Assembly: GCF_001704295.1 (NCBI RefSeq)
Contig: NZ_CP012334.1
Span: forward strand, 2,864,084 to 2,928,083
Source of the DNA: Bordetella sp. H567
GTDB taxonomy: Bacteria; Pseudomonadota; Gammaproteobacteria; Burkholderiales; Burkholderiaceae_B
Direction of reading: 5' to 3'
DNA length: 64,000 nucleotides
The notes under the pieces are model-generated. The model was not told the DNA's origin. It saw nothing but the letters and a program-made list of their open reading frames with translations, and ran no database searches. This document shows, one piece after another, positions 15,829 through 25,080 of the stretch. Both the position numbers and the translations under genes were made by a program. How positions within the stretch are numbered: position 1 is the stretch's first letter; each line of letters begins with the position of its first letter.

Positions 15829-16920
15829 ATGACTGAAAAAGCGAATGCCGTGCAACCGCCTTCGCGCGCACGTCGGACATTGCTGAAGGCCGGTGCGGCC
15901 ACGGTCGGCGTGGCCTTGGGCGCGCCGCTGGCGCGCGCGCAGGATCGCGGCAAGGTGATCGTGCGCAGCCTGGGCGGCGCCTACGATGCGGCCATGAAGA
16001 AGGCCTTGCATATGCCTTTCACCGAGGCCACGGGTATCGCCGTCGTGCTCCAGACGGCCAGCGCCGGCCAGGTGCGCGCCATGGTGCAATCCGGCCGTGG
16101 CGGCCTGGACGTGGTGGACATCGGCCTGCCGAGCATGGTGGCCTTCGATGCCGACGGCATCCTGCAGCCGCTGGCTTATGACCGCATGACCTACACCCGG
16201 CCACAGGACATCTACGACGCGGTACGCAAGCCCAACTACGTCGGCACCCTGTATTTCGCCACGGTGCTGGTCTACAACACGCAGGTCTATACGAAGGAGC
16301 ACCATCCCACCACCTGGGCGCAGTTCTGGGATCTGAAGGGGTGGCCGGGCCCGCGCACCATGGCCAGCCAATCGGCGGGCTCGGTGCCGCTGGAGTTCGC
16401 GATGCTGGCAGCCGGCAAACCCATGGACAAGATCTATCCGATCGACCTCAACGAAGCGTACGCCTCGTTGTCCAAGGTCAAGCCCGGCGTGGTCAAGTGG
16501 TGGGAGACGGGCGCGATTTCCGCTCAATTGCTGGAACGCAAGGAAGCCGTGCTCGGCGCGGTATGGAACGGGCGCGCCCAGGACCTGATCGACAAGGGCG
16601 CGCCATTGGCCATCGAATGGAACCAGGCACGCCGCGAAGTACAGGGCCTGGGGGTGGTCAAGGGTGCGCCCAACGCGGCGAACGCGCAGAAATACATCGA
16701 CTTCGCGCTGCAGCCCAAGGTGCAGGCGGAGCTGACCCGTTACATCGCCTACGGCCCGACGAACCGCGCCGCGCTGCCGCTGGTCAAGCCCGAGGACGCG
16801 CAGAAGCTGCCTAGCGTGCCGGAACACTACGACCATTCCTTCGACATGGATTACGCGTGGTGGCAGGCCAACCTTCCCGAAGTCGGGAAGCGTTGGCAGG
16901 CCTGGGTCTTGCAGGGCTGA
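15829..16920 (+). CDS. ABC transporter periplasmic substrate-binding protein, PotD-like, Tat signal
   Basis: A 363-aa extracytoplasmic binding protein of the spermidine/putrescine-type (PotD/IdcP, family 1) group. The N-terminus carries a twin-arginine signal (SRARRTLLKAG, hydrophobic stretch, ARAQD cleavage region), so it is probably exported folded. The mature part starts KVIVRSLGGAYD, typical of this group. An AAGGGGA-like site precedes the ATG. It is followed directly by the ATPase and two permease genes, giving a complete importer. The ligand is not evident; polyamine-type systems of this kind in Bordetella often transport opine-like or amino-acid derivatives. Confidence 0.92.
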   Translation: MTEKANAVQPPSRARRTLLKAGAATVGVALGAPLARAQDRGKVIVRSLGGAYDAAMKKALHMPFTEATGIAVVLQTASAGQVRAMVQSGRGGLDVVDIGLPSMVAFDADGILQPLAYDRMTYTRPQDIYDAVRKPNYVGTLYFATVLVYNTQVYTKEHHPTTWAQFWDLKGWPGPRTMASQSAGSVPLEFAMLAAGKPMDKIYPIDLNEAYASLSKVKPGVVKWWETGAISAQLLERKEAVLGAVWNGRAQDLIDKGAPLAIEWNQARREVQGLGVVKGAPNAANAQKYIDFALQPKVQAELTRYIAYGPTNRAALPLVKPEDAQKLPSVPEHYDHSFDMDYAWWQANLPEVGKRWQAWVLQG

Positions 16921-16937
16921 GCGCGCGCCAGGACACG

Positions 16938-18104
16938 ATGATGCAGAACACTCAATTGCCGCCCTCGACCACGAGCGCGGCGCAAACGGACGCGCGGACG
17001 CGCATCGGCGCGGGCCTGTCGCTGCGCGCCGTCCACAAGCAATACGGTGCATCCACGGTCGTGCACGGCGTGGACATGGAAATCCAGCCAGGCGAGTTCG
17101 TGACGCTGCTGGGCGCCAGCGGTTCCGGCAAGACCACCACGCTGATGATGATCGCCGGATTCACCGACCCCACGTCGGGCGAAATCCTGATCGACGGCAA
17201 ATCGGTGAACGGCATCGCCCCGGCGCGCCGCAACCTGGGCGTAGTCTTCCAGAACTACTCGCTGTTTCCGCACCTGACCGTGCGTCAGAACATTGCCTTT
17301 CCGCTGGAAATGCGCGGATTGGCGCGCGCCGAGCGCGAGCGCCTGGTGCGCCAGGCGCTGGACATGGTGCATTTGCCGGACAAGGCCGGCAGCTATCCGC
17401 GCCAATTGTCCGGCGGACAGCAACAGCGCGTGGCGCTGGCGCGCGCGCTGGTTTTCGGACCGCCGGTCCTGCTGATGGACGAACCGCTGGGCGCCCTGGA
17501 TAAGAAGCTGCGCGAGCACATGCAGCTGGAGATCAAGCGCATCCAGAACGAATTGGGCGCGACGGTGGTCTACGTGACGCACGACCAGGAAGAAGCGCTG
17601 ACCATGTCGGACCGCATCGCCGTGATGCAGGACGGACGTATCGTGCAGATCGGCCGCCCCGCGGATTTGTACGACCGTCCCGCGACGCGGTGGGTGGCGA
17701 ACTTCGTCGGCCAGTCCAATTTCATTGAAACGCGCGTGCTGGGGGCAAGCCCGGACGGTGTCGTCAGCATTCGCCTGCCCGACGGCGGCACGGCGTCTGT
17801 GCGCGGCGCGTCATCCCTGCAAACCGGCGCCGCCGCCACCCTGGTGCTGCGGCCGGAGAAACTGCGCGTGGGACCGGCCGGCCAGGCCGATGGCCTGGAG
17901 AACCGCCTGTCCGGCACCGTGGCCGAGGTCATATACCTGGGCCACGCCACCCGCCGTACCGTGCGCATGGCGGACGGCGCGACATTGCAGGTCCAGGAGG
18001 CCAATCGCAGCGGCTCCACGCCGTTCGAGCCCGGACAGCAAGTCCAGGTGCAATGGGCGCGCGAGGACGGCTGGCTGCTGGCCGGCAAGGCGAGGCCGGC
18101 ATGA
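16938..18104 (+). CDS. ABC transporter ATP-binding protein, PotA-like
   Basis: A 388-aa ATPase. Walker A is GASGSGKT, the signature is LSGGQQQRVALARAL, Walker B is LLMDEPLGALD, and the switch histidine is in YVTHDQEEA. A C-terminal TOBE domain follows (LRPEKLRVGP). The ATG at 16938 is 17 bases after the previous stop with AGGA nearby; a longer in-frame start at 16857 lies inside the binding-protein gene. The stop overlaps an ATG at 18101, which could be the start of the permease. Confidence 0.94.
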   Translation: MMQNTQLPPSTTSAAQTDARTRIGAGLSLRAVHKQYGASTVVHGVDMEIQPGEFVTLLGASGSGKTTTLMMIAGFTDPTSGEILIDGKSVNGIAPARRNLGVVFQNYSLFPHLTVRQNIAFPLEMRGLARAERERLVRQALDMVHLPDKAGSYPRQLSGGQQQRVALARALVFGPPVLLMDEPLGALDKKLREHMQLEIKRIQNELGATVVYVTHDQEEALTMSDRIAVMQDGRIVQIGRPADLYDRPATRWVANFVGQSNFIETRVLGASPDGVVSIRLPDGGTASVRGASSLQTGAAATLVLRPEKLRVGPAGQADGLENRLSGTVAEVIYLGHATRRTVRMADGATLQVQEANRSGSTPFEPGQQVQVQWAREDGWLLAGKARPA

Positions 18105-18117
18105 GCGCAGCCGCACG

Positions 18118-18173
18118 GCCGCCCGAAGGCGGCGCTCCCTCCCGTGGGGAGGCAGTCGCGCAGCGACAGGAGG
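18118..18173 (+). repeat. REP-like element with three consecutive hairpins
   Basis: Three perfect stems lie end to end: GCCGCC/GGCGGC (18118-18133), CCTCCC/GGGAGG (18138-18152) and TCGC/GCGA (18156-18166). They are followed by AGGAGGAAGG, which is the ribosome site of the permease. The sequence resembles the GC-rich intergenic repeats I know from Bordetella and Achromobacter. It fills the 77 bases between the ATPase and permease genes. Confidence 0.6.
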
Positions 18174-18181
18174 AAGGCGGC

Positions 18182-19051
18182 ATGGCGCCCGCGGCACCGC
18201 CGGAGACGGATGCGCGCCGAGGTCGCCCCTGGCTGCTGCTTGCCCCGGCCCTGCTGTTCCTGGCGGTTTTCTTCGTTTATCCCATACTCGGCATGCTGGG
18301 GCGCAGCCTGAGCAGCACGCATCACGATATCGGCCTGGCCAACTACGGCCGCCTGATGGCGGAACCGGTCTGGCTGCAGATTATCTGGATCACCTTCCAG
18401 ATCGCGTTGCTGACCACGATCAGTACGCTGCTGCTGGGGTATCCGCTAGCCTATTTGCTGTCGGCGCTGCGGCCGCGCACCGCCGGCCTGCTGATGATCC
18501 TGGTGATCGTGCCGTATTTCACCAGCATCCTGGTGCGCACCTATGCGTGGATGGTGCTGCTGGGTACCGACGGCATCGTCAACCGGCTGCTGGTCAGCCT
18601 GGGCGTCATCGATGCGCCGCTGTCGCTGATGTACAACCGCTTCGCGGTACTGGTGGGCATGACCTATGTGCTGCTGCCCTACATGGTGCTGGCACTCTAT
18701 AGCGTGATGCGCGGCATCGATAGTTCGCTGCTGCGGGCCGCCCATAGCCTGGGCGCGAGCCGGCGCTCTGCCTTCGTGCGGATATTCCTGCCGCTGAGCC
18801 TGCCGGGCGTGGCCGCCGGCGGACTGATCGTGTTCATCCTGAGCCTGGGTTTCTTCATTACGCCGGCGCTGATGGGCAGCGACCGCGACGCGATGATCTC
18901 CATGATCATCCAGCAGCAGGTGGAAACCTATTTCGACTGGCCATTCGCCTCGACGCTGGCCACGGTGCTGCTGGCGCTGACGCTGGTGGCGTTTTTCGTG
19001 TACGAGCGCGTGGTCGGCATGGAACATCTTTTCAGGGCGAAACAGCGATGA
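18182..19051 (+). CDS. ABC transporter permease, PotB-like
   Basis: A 289-aa inner-membrane permease with six predicted helices, beginning RPWLLLAPALLFLAVFF, and an EAA-type loop (LLRAAHSLGASRRSAFVRI). The start at 18182 is preferred because GGAGG lies 8 bases upstream. The alternative ATG at 18101 overlaps the ATPase stop (ATGA) and would add 27 low-complexity residues encoded by the repeat element. The stop overlaps the next permease start (ATGA). Confidence 0.9.
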   Translation: MAPAAPPETDARRGRPWLLLAPALLFLAVFFVYPILGMLGRSLSSTHHDIGLANYGRLMAEPVWLQIIWITFQIALLTTISTLLLGYPLAYLLSALRPRTAGLLMILVIVPYFTSILVRTYAWMVLLGTDGIVNRLLVSLGVIDAPLSLMYNRFAVLVGMTYVLLPYMVLALYSVMRGIDSSLLRAAHSLGASRRSAFVRIFLPLSLPGVAAGGLIVFILSLGFFITPALMGSDRDAMISMIIQQQVETYFDWPFASTLATVLLALTLVAFFVYERVVGMEHLFRAKQR

Positions 19052-19830
19052 GGGAACGCATGCCCGGCTGGTTCATCAGGATACTCGGCGCGCTGGTGCT
19101 GGTTTTCCTGGTGCTGCCTATCCTGATTATCTTTCCCCTGGCGGCCAGCCCGTCGGACTACCTGTCCTTTCCGCCGACGGGCGTGTCGTGGCGTTGGTTC
19201 CACGCCGTGTTGTCCGATCCGGGATGGACGGCATCCCTGCGGCTGAGCCTGGGTGTGGCGCTCGTCTCCACGCTGTGCGCCGTGCTGCTGGCGCTGGCCG
19301 TGGCGCTGGCACTGGTACGCACGGACTTCCGTGGCAAGCGGCTGGTCTATGCGCTGGTGCTGCTGCCCATGATCGTGCCGCATATCATCACGTCCATCGC
19401 GGTGTATTTCTTTTTCTCGTCCGTCGGCATACCGGCGCTGGCGGGCATGATCATCGGGCACGTCGCGTTGGCCATTCCGGTGGCCACGATCATTTTGTCG
19501 GCCACGCTGCAAGCCTTCGACATGCGGCTGGAGCAGGCCGCGCAAAGCCTGGGCGCGAGCCGGCTGGTGGCGCTGCGGCGCATTACCTTGCCTTTGATCG
19601 CACCTGGCATCGCGGCCGCGGCCATCTTCGCTTTCCTGAGCTCGTTCGACGAACTGCTGGTGGCCCTGTTCCTGTCCTCGCCGGAGCAGCAGACCCTGCC
19701 GGTACGGATCTGGAATGCCGTGCAGTTCCAGCTGGACCCGACCATCGCGGCCGTCAGCGCCCTGCTGATCCTCTTTTCCGCCGTCGCGCTGGCCGCCGGC
19801 AATTTCCTGCAACGCAAGGAGCAAGCATGA
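19048..19830 (+). CDS. ABC transporter permease, PotC-like
   Basis: A 260-aa permease with six helices and the EAA loop (RLEQAAQSLGASRLVALRRI). It overlaps both neighbours by ATGA, indicating coupled translation with the PotB-like permease and the M24-like hydrolase. Together with the binding protein and ATPase it completes the importer. Confidence 0.94.
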   Translation: MRERMPGWFIRILGALVLVFLVLPILIIFPLAASPSDYLSFPPTGVSWRWFHAVLSDPGWTASLRLSLGVALVSTLCAVLLALAVALALVRTDFRGKRLVYALVLLPMIVPHIITSIAVYFFFSSVGIPALAGMIIGHVALAIPVATIILSATLQAFDMRLEQAAQSLGASRLVALRRITLPLIAPGIAAAAIFAFLSSFDELLVALFLSSPEQQTLPVRIWNAVQFQLDPTIAAVSALLILFSAVALAAGNFLQRKEQA

Positions 19831-20966
19831 CCGCCGCCATCCCGCTTTTCGATCGCGCCGAGTTTCTCGCTCGCCTGGAAAAGTTGCGGCGGGTGATGCG
19901 CGAGCGATCCGTCGACGTCATGCTGCTCGACGATATCGAGATCCTGGCCTATTTCACCGGCTACGAACGGTCCATCAGCTATTACCGCGCCTGCCTGGTG
20001 CCGTTGGAAGGCGAACCGCTGATGGTGCTGCGCAGCCTGGATGCGGCCCCATTCCTGGAAACCGCCTGGTTCGAGCAGCACGTGGGCTACGCCGACGCGG
20101 AAGATCCGGTCACGCTGCTGGTCGCGGAAATCGCCCGCCGCTGGGGCGCCGGCGCGCGCATGGGGGTGGACTTCGGCAGCCATGGCATGACCGTGGACGT
20201 CTATCGCCGGTTGCAGGCGGCCCTGCCCCGCGCCACGTTCGTGGACATGACCAACGTGCCGTGGGAACTGCGCCTGATCAAGTCGCCGCTGGAGATCCGC
20301 CACATCGAACAAGCCAGCGCCATCGCCGACCAGACGATGCGCGAAATGGCCGAGCGCGCCCGCCCCGGCATGAGCGGCCGCGACCTGGCGGCCTACGCCG
20401 CAGGCCGCTATATCGAACTGGGCGCCCTGCCCGGCCACGTCGGCCCGATCACCTATGGCAAGGGCTGGGGGTTCCTGCACGGGCACCTGCACGATACGCC
20501 GATGCAGGAGGGCGACGTTCTGCACATTGAACTGGTGCCGCGGTTCCGCGGCTACAGCGCGCGGCTGATGCGCAGCGTGGTCATGGGCACGCCCACCGCC
20601 GAACAGCGCGAAACCGCACAGCGGCTGGCGGCGCTGCAGGACACCCAGATCGCCGCCATGGTCCCGGGTGCCTCGGCGCGCGAGGTCGATGCCATGCTGC
20701 GCGACGGCGTGGTGCGCGCCGGCTTGCGCGATACCTATGACAACATCACCGGCTATACGCTGGGCTACTACTCGCAGCAGCCGGTGCGCTCCAGCGACTT
20801 CACGCGCGTCTTCGGGCCGCACGCCGACTGGACGCTGGAGGCCGGGATGGTGTTCCACATGTACACCTCGGCCAAGGGGTTGGCGTTCAGCGAGACCGTG
20901 CTGGTGGATGCCGGCGGCCCGCGCCGACTGACACGGCTGGAACGCAAGCTGTACGCAACGGAATAA
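19827..20966 (+). CDS. M24 (pita-bread fold) hydrolase lacking most metal ligands, ectoine-hydrolase-like
   Basis: A 379-aa protein with the two-domain layout of Xaa-Pro aminopeptidase/creatinase proteins: a creatinase-like N-terminal domain to about 150 and a pita-bread domain after it (LIKSPLEIRHIEQA). The five usual metal ligands are mostly missing: the first Asp position is E235 (LHIEL), the second Asp is A245 (GYSARLMRS), the His is Y310/T311 (TGYTLGYY), the first Glu is Y346 (FHMYTSA); only E356 (FSETVLV) remains. This pattern and the GY.LGY...GMVFHM wording resemble metal-free members such as creatinase and ectoine hydrolase DoeA. It may therefore open a C-N bond in a small imported compound rather than cleave peptides. 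It overlaps the permease gene and is 5 bases before the M20 gene. Confidence 0.85.
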   Translation: MTAAIPLFDRAEFLARLEKLRRVMRERSVDVMLLDDIEILAYFTGYERSISYYRACLVPLEGEPLMVLRSLDAAPFLETAWFEQHVGYADAEDPVTLLVAEIARRWGAGARMGVDFGSHGMTVDVYRRLQAALPRATFVDMTNVPWELRLIKSPLEIRHIEQASAIADQTMREMAERARPGMSGRDLAAYAAGRYIELGALPGHVGPITYGKGWGFLHGHLHDTPMQEGDVLHIELVPRFRGYSARLMRSVVMGTPTAEQRETAQRLAALQDTQIAAMVPGASAREVDAMLRDGVVRAGLRDTYDNITGYTLGYYSQQPVRSSDFTRVFGPHADWTLEAGMVFHMYTSAKGLAFSETVLVDAGGPRRLTRLERKLYATE

Positions 20967-20971
20967 TCGCC

Positions 20972-22192
20972 ATGGACCATGCCGCACTGATTGCCGCGCT
21001 GGACGAAAAAGCCAGCCTCGATTTCCTGGCCAGGATGATCCGCTTCAAGAGCTACAGCGCCACGCCCGGCGAGCGCGAGCTGGCGGAATTCATGGTCAAC
21101 AGCATGCGCGGCCTCGGCCTGGAAGCGGAACTGACGCCGGTGCCGGGCGGCCGCGTCAACGCCATCGGCCGCTGGCGCGGCACCGGCCAGGGCCCTGGCG
21201 CCAGCCTGCTCTTCAATGGCCATCTGGATACCAATCCCGCCACGGAAGGCTGGACTGTCGATCCCTGGGGCGGGCTCTACGACGACGCCTTCATCTACGG
21301 CATCGGCGTATCCAATATGAAGGCGGGCGATGCCGCCTACTATTGCGCCGTCAAGACGCTGCTCGACCAGGGCGTGCGCCTGTCCGGCGATGTGGTGCTG
21401 ACCTATGTGGTGGGGGAACTGCAAGGCGGTATCGGCACCGTGGCGGCCATCGAACAGGGCGTGGCCGCGGACTACTTCATCAATGCCGAACCCACCGACG
21501 TGCAGGCACTGACCATGCACGCCGGGTCCTTTGTTTTCGTGATCGAAATCACGGGCATCACCCGGCACCTGTCCAAGCGCGAGGAAGCGGCCGACGCCAT
21601 CGCCGCGGGCTGCTGGCTGGTGCCGCGCATCAATGCGATGACTTTTTCCGGCGCGGCCGGACCCGAGCACCGTTCCATCAACCGCGCCAATGTCGGCGTC
21701 ATGCGGGGCGGCCTGGGACGCGAGATGCTGGAGTGGCGAGCCCCGCAGGTGGCGGACTTCGTGCGTATCCAGGGATCGGCGCGCTATGCGCCGGGCCAGA
21801 CGGAGGACGGCGTCATGGCCGATCTGCGCGCCCTGCTGGATGAAATGGAAAACGCCTTTCCCGGTATACGCGCCGGCGTATCGATCAACCGCAGCGATAA
21901 CCGGCCGACCATGCTGCCCTTCGAAGTCGACCCGGCGTCGCGCATCGTGCGGGCGGTGAACGACGCCTACCGCACCGTGCGCCACGCGGAACAGCCGACC
22001 GGCGCGCTGCGTCCGCCCGCCTTCTACGGTACCGACGCGGCGCACTTCCACCAGCGCCTGGGCATGCAGGGCATCGTCTGCGGCCCCGGCGGCAAGTACA
22101 ACACCATGCCCGACGAACGGGTGGATATCCCGGACTACCTGGATGCCATCCGGGTCTACATGCTGGCCATCCTGGATATCTGCGGCCGGTGA
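20972..22192 (+). CDS. M20-family deacylase/peptidase homologue with altered metal site
   Basis: A 406-aa ArgE/DapE/CPG2-like protein. The first metal motif is intact (NGHLDT, H84 and D86), the catalytic Glu may be E149, E173 (NAEPTD) and H199 in the dimerisation domain are present. The bridging Asp is N115 (VSNMKAG), the residue after the catalytic Glu is L150 (GELQGG), and the C-terminal His is N377 (GPGGKYNTMPDE). These comparisons are from memory of the family, not an alignment. The protein may bind one metal or have another chemistry. It closes the seven-gene run with the M24-like hydrolase; a two-step hydrolysis of the imported substrate is plausible. Confidence 0.85.
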   Translation: MDHAALIAALDEKASLDFLARMIRFKSYSATPGERELAEFMVNSMRGLGLEAELTPVPGGRVNAIGRWRGTGQGPGASLLFNGHLDTNPATEGWTVDPWGGLYDDAFIYGIGVSNMKAGDAAYYCAVKTLLDQGVRLSGDVVLTYVVGELQGGIGTVAAIEQGVAADYFINAEPTDVQALTMHAGSFVFVIEITGITRHLSKREEAADAIAAGCWLVPRINAMTFSGAAGPEHRSINRANVGVMRGGLGREMLEWRAPQVADFVRIQGSARYAPGQTEDGVMADLRALLDEMENAFPGIRAGVSINRSDNRPTMLPFEVDPASRIVRAVNDAYRTVRHAEQPTGALRPPAFYGTDAAHFHQRLGMQGIVCGPGGKYNTMPDERVDIPDYLDAIRVYMLAILDICGR

Positions 22193-22313
22193 CACAGGGG
22201 CACGGCGGCCGGTGCCGCATGGCGGTAGCCGGTAAAAGCCGGGCCGCCGGCGGGCAGGACCCGCGCCGGGCGCCGAATATACTTCCCGATATCCCAATCC
22301 CCGGAGCAGACGC

Positions 22314-23219
22314 GTGGACCGGCTACACGCCATGAAGACCTTCGTCACCGTGGTCGAAAGCGGTGGCTTCACTGCAGCCGCGCGCAAGCTCGATGTGTCG
22401 CTGTCGGTCGTCAGCCGCGTGGTCACCGAGCTGGAAGCGCATCTGGGCGTGCGCCTGCTGACGCGCACCACGCGCGTGGTGCGTCCCACCGAAACCGGTG
22501 CCGCGTACTTCGAGGACTGCAAGCGCATCCTGGGCGAAATCGAGGAAGCCGAGCTGACGGCCACGGGCACGCATTCCTCGCCGCGCGGCCATCTCGTGGT
22601 GACGGCACCCGTATTGTTCGGCGCGCGCCACGTCACGCCCATCGTCGTCGAATACCTGCGGCGCTACCCCGAAGTCGACGTCCAGTGCGTGCTCGTGGAC
22701 CGCAATGTCAACTTCATCGACGAAGGCGTGGATGTCGGCGTGCGCATCGGCGAACTGCCCAGCTCGTCGCTGCAGGCGATATCGGTGGGCCATGTACGGC
22801 GCATCGTGTGCGCCGCGCCCTCGTACCTGCAACAGCAGGGCATGCCGCAGGCACCGGAAGACCTGTCCGCGCACACGCTGATCCAGACCACCGGCGTCAG
22901 TACGCTGCCCGAATGGCGCTTCATGCGGCAAGGCGAGCTGAAGCCGCTGCGCTTCACGCCCCGGCTGGCCACCTCGACCAACGATTCCGCCATTTCCGCC
23001 GCGGTGGCGGGACTGGGCCTGGCGCGCGTCCTGTCGTACCAGGTGGCGGCCGAGCTTCGGGATGGCACGCTGCGCGTGGTGCTGGCCGACCACGAGCCGC
23101 CGCCGGTACCTGTCCATGTGATCCACCGCGAAGGCCGTCACGCGATGCTGAAGGTGCGCGCCTTCCTGGACTTGGCCATCGACCGGCTGCGTGGCGATGC
23201 CTCGCTGAACTATTGCTGA
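22314..23219 (+). CDS. LysR-type transcriptional regulator
   Basis: A 301-aa LysR regulator of the DsdC/AaeR-like subgroup ([41 protein letters not shown]). The GTG at 22314 follows GGAG at 7 bases and gives the standard subgroup N-terminus; an ATG at 22332 would cut it. It is followed by a GST gene and a PNPOx-like gene in the same direction. The target is not evident because no divergent gene is present. Confidence 0.92.
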   Translation: MDRLHAMKTFVTVVESGGFTAAARKLDVSLSVVSRVVTELEAHLGVRLLTRTTRVVRPTETGAAYFEDCKRILGEIEEAELTATGTHSSPRGHLVVTAPVLFGARHVTPIVVEYLRRYPEVDVQCVLVDRNVNFIDEGVDVGVRIGELPSSSLQAISVGHVRRIVCAAPSYLQQQGMPQAPEDLSAHTLIQTTGVSTLPEWRFMRQGELKPLRFTPRLATSTNDSAISAAVAGLGLARVLSYQVAAELRDGTLRVVLADHEPPPVPVHVIHREGRHAMLKVRAFLDLAIDRLRGDASLNYC

Positions 23220-23328
23220 ATCCAGAATAATCCTTTCGAGCTGGCGCCGTTTTTTCGGCGGTACGGCCGCCCTATGCTGCGATGAAGGCACGGCATTACG
23301 TGCAGAACCCGCAACCGAGGACGACGCC

Positions 23329-23940
23329 ATGAAGCTCTACCACCATCCGCTTTCCGGCCATGCGCACCGCGCCCGCCTGTTCATTTCGCTGCTGGGCCAA
23401 GCCGCCGAGTTGATTGACGTCGACCTGGCCAGCCGCGCGCACAAGCAGCCGGATTTCCTGAAACTCAATCCGTTCGGACAATTGCCGGTGCTGGTGGACG
23501 GCGACGTGGTGGTGCCGGATTCCAACGCGATCCTGGTCTATCTGAGCAAGAAACTGGGGCGGACCGATTGGCTGCCCGAAACACCGGCCGAGGCCGCCGC
23601 CGTGCAGCGATGGCTGTCGGTCGCCGCCGGCGATATCGCCTTCGGCCCCGCCGCGGCGCGCCTGGTCACGGTATTCGGCGCCAAGCTGGACGCCGAAGCC
23701 GCCATCGCCCGCGCCCACGTGGTGCTGCGACGCATGGAAGACGCGCTGGCGGGCCAGCCATGGATCGCGGCCCCCCAGCCGACCATCGCCGACGTGGCGC
23801 TATACAGCTACACGGCGCGCGCGCCGGAAGGCTATGTCGACCTGAAGGAGTATGCCAACGTGCGGCAATGGCTGGCGCGCGTGGAAGCGCTGCCCGGCTT
23901 CGTGGCCTTCCAGCGCACGCCGGTGGGGCTGGCTGACTGA
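23329..23940 (+). CDS. Glutathione S-transferase family protein
   Basis: A 203-aa protein with thioredoxin-like N-terminal domain ([40 protein letters not shown]) and an all-helical C-terminal domain with [11 protein letters not shown]9 is at the usual catalytic position. It probably conjugates or reduces electrophiles with glutathione. It lies 109 bases after the LysR gene. Confidence 0.92.
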   Translation: MKLYHHPLSGHAHRARLFISLLGQAAELIDVDLASRAHKQPDFLKLNPFGQLPVLVDGDVVVPDSNAILVYLSKKLGRTDWLPETPAEAAAVQRWLSVAAGDIAFGPAAARLVTVFGAKLDAEAAIARAHVVLRRMEDALAGQPWIAAPQPTIADVALYSYTARAPEGYVDLKEYANVRQWLARVEALPGFVAFQRTPVGLAD

Positions 23941-24042
23941 GCCTGCCGCTACGCGCCAGCTCCCTACCCCGCCACGACACGCAAGGCGACGCCTGTCCCC
24001 GCCTGTCCCGGCGCGGCAATCGCCCGATCAAAAGGAACCATC

Positions 24043-25080
24043 ATGCCCACCCTTCCCTGGCACGCCGGCGAACTGGCCCTGCAATCGCGCACCGGCGCCT
24101 TGGCCAAGATGGACGATGTCGGCCGCCGTGTCATCCGGGACTACATGCCGGACCAGCATCGCGAGTTCTTCGCGCAGCTGCCGTTCGTCGTGCTGGGCGC
24201 CGTGTCGCCCGACGGCCGTGCCTGGGCCACGCTGCGCGCCGGCCTGCCGGGCTTTCTGGATTCCCCGCAGCCGCGTCGCCTGGACCTGGCCATCGCCCGC
24301 GAAGCCGCCGACCCGGCCGATGCGGGGCTGGCCGACGGCAGCGCGATCGGTTTGCTGGGTATCGACCTGGCCACGCGCCGGCGCAACCGGATGAACGGCG
24401 TACTGCGCCATGACGCGGGACACATTTCGCATATCGACGTGACGCAGAGCTTCGGCAACTGCCCACGCTACATCCAGCAGCGTACCGTCGCCTTCACACG
24501 CGATCCCGGCGAACAGCCGGCCATCGCGCCGCGGACGCTCCATGCACTGGACGAGCGCGCCCGCGCGCTGGTGGCCAATGCCGATGCGTTTTTCGTGGCG
24601 TCGTATGTGGATCTTCCCGGGCAAGGCCGCCAGGTGGATGTATCGCACCGCGGCGGCAAGCCGGGGTTCGTGCGCATCGACGCCGATGGCGGGATGACCA
24701 TCCCCGACTTCCCCGGCAACCTGTTCTTCAATACGCTGGGCAACATCATGATCAACCCCGTGGCCGGCATCACGTTCGTGGATTTCGACACCGGCGAGCT
24801 GCTGCAGATGAGCGGCCGCGCCGACCTCACCCTGGATGCGCCGGAGGTCGCCGCATTCCAGGGCGCGGAACGGCTGTGGCGCTTTATCCCCGAGGTCATC
24901 GTGCGACGCGAGCAGGCACTGCCCCTGCGTTGGACACCCAAGGAAAACGGCGCGGCGCCCAGCGCGCTACTGACGGGCGACTGGAAGCAAGCCGCCGACC
25001 GCATGCACGCCGAAGCATCCGGCACGTATCAGGCCGGTTCGGCGGCGCCCGCCCAGGCACGCGCCTTCCGCACCAGGTAG
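24043..25080 (+). CDS. Pyridoxamine-phosphate-oxidase-like flavin-binding protein
   Basis: A 345-aa protein with a split-barrel flavin-binding domain repeated in relaxed form: first half around VVLGAVSPDGRAWATLRAG, second half around FFVASYVDLPGQGRQVDVSHRGG and FPGNLFFNTLGNIMINP. This architecture often occurs fused to a ferredoxin-reductase module; here the reductase part is absent and the protein stands alone. It probably binds FMN or FAD. The GST gene precedes it by about 100 bases. The last 52 bases overlap the convergent LysR gene. Confidence 0.82.
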   Translation: MPTLPWHAGELALQSRTGALAKMDDVGRRVIRDYMPDQHREFFAQLPFVVLGAVSPDGRAWATLRAGLPGFLDSPQPRRLDLAIAREAADPADAGLADGSAIGLLGIDLATRRRNRMNGVLRHDAGHISHIDVTQSFGNCPRYIQQRTVAFTRDPGEQPAIAPRTLHALDERARALVANADAFFVASYVDLPGQGRQVDVSHRGGKPGFVRIDADGGMTIPDFPGNLFFNTLGNIMINPVAGITFVDFDTGELLQMSGRADLTLDAPEVAAFQGAERLWRFIPEVIVRREQALPLRWTPKENGAAPSALLTGDWKQAADRMHAEASGTYQAGSAAPAQARAFRTR

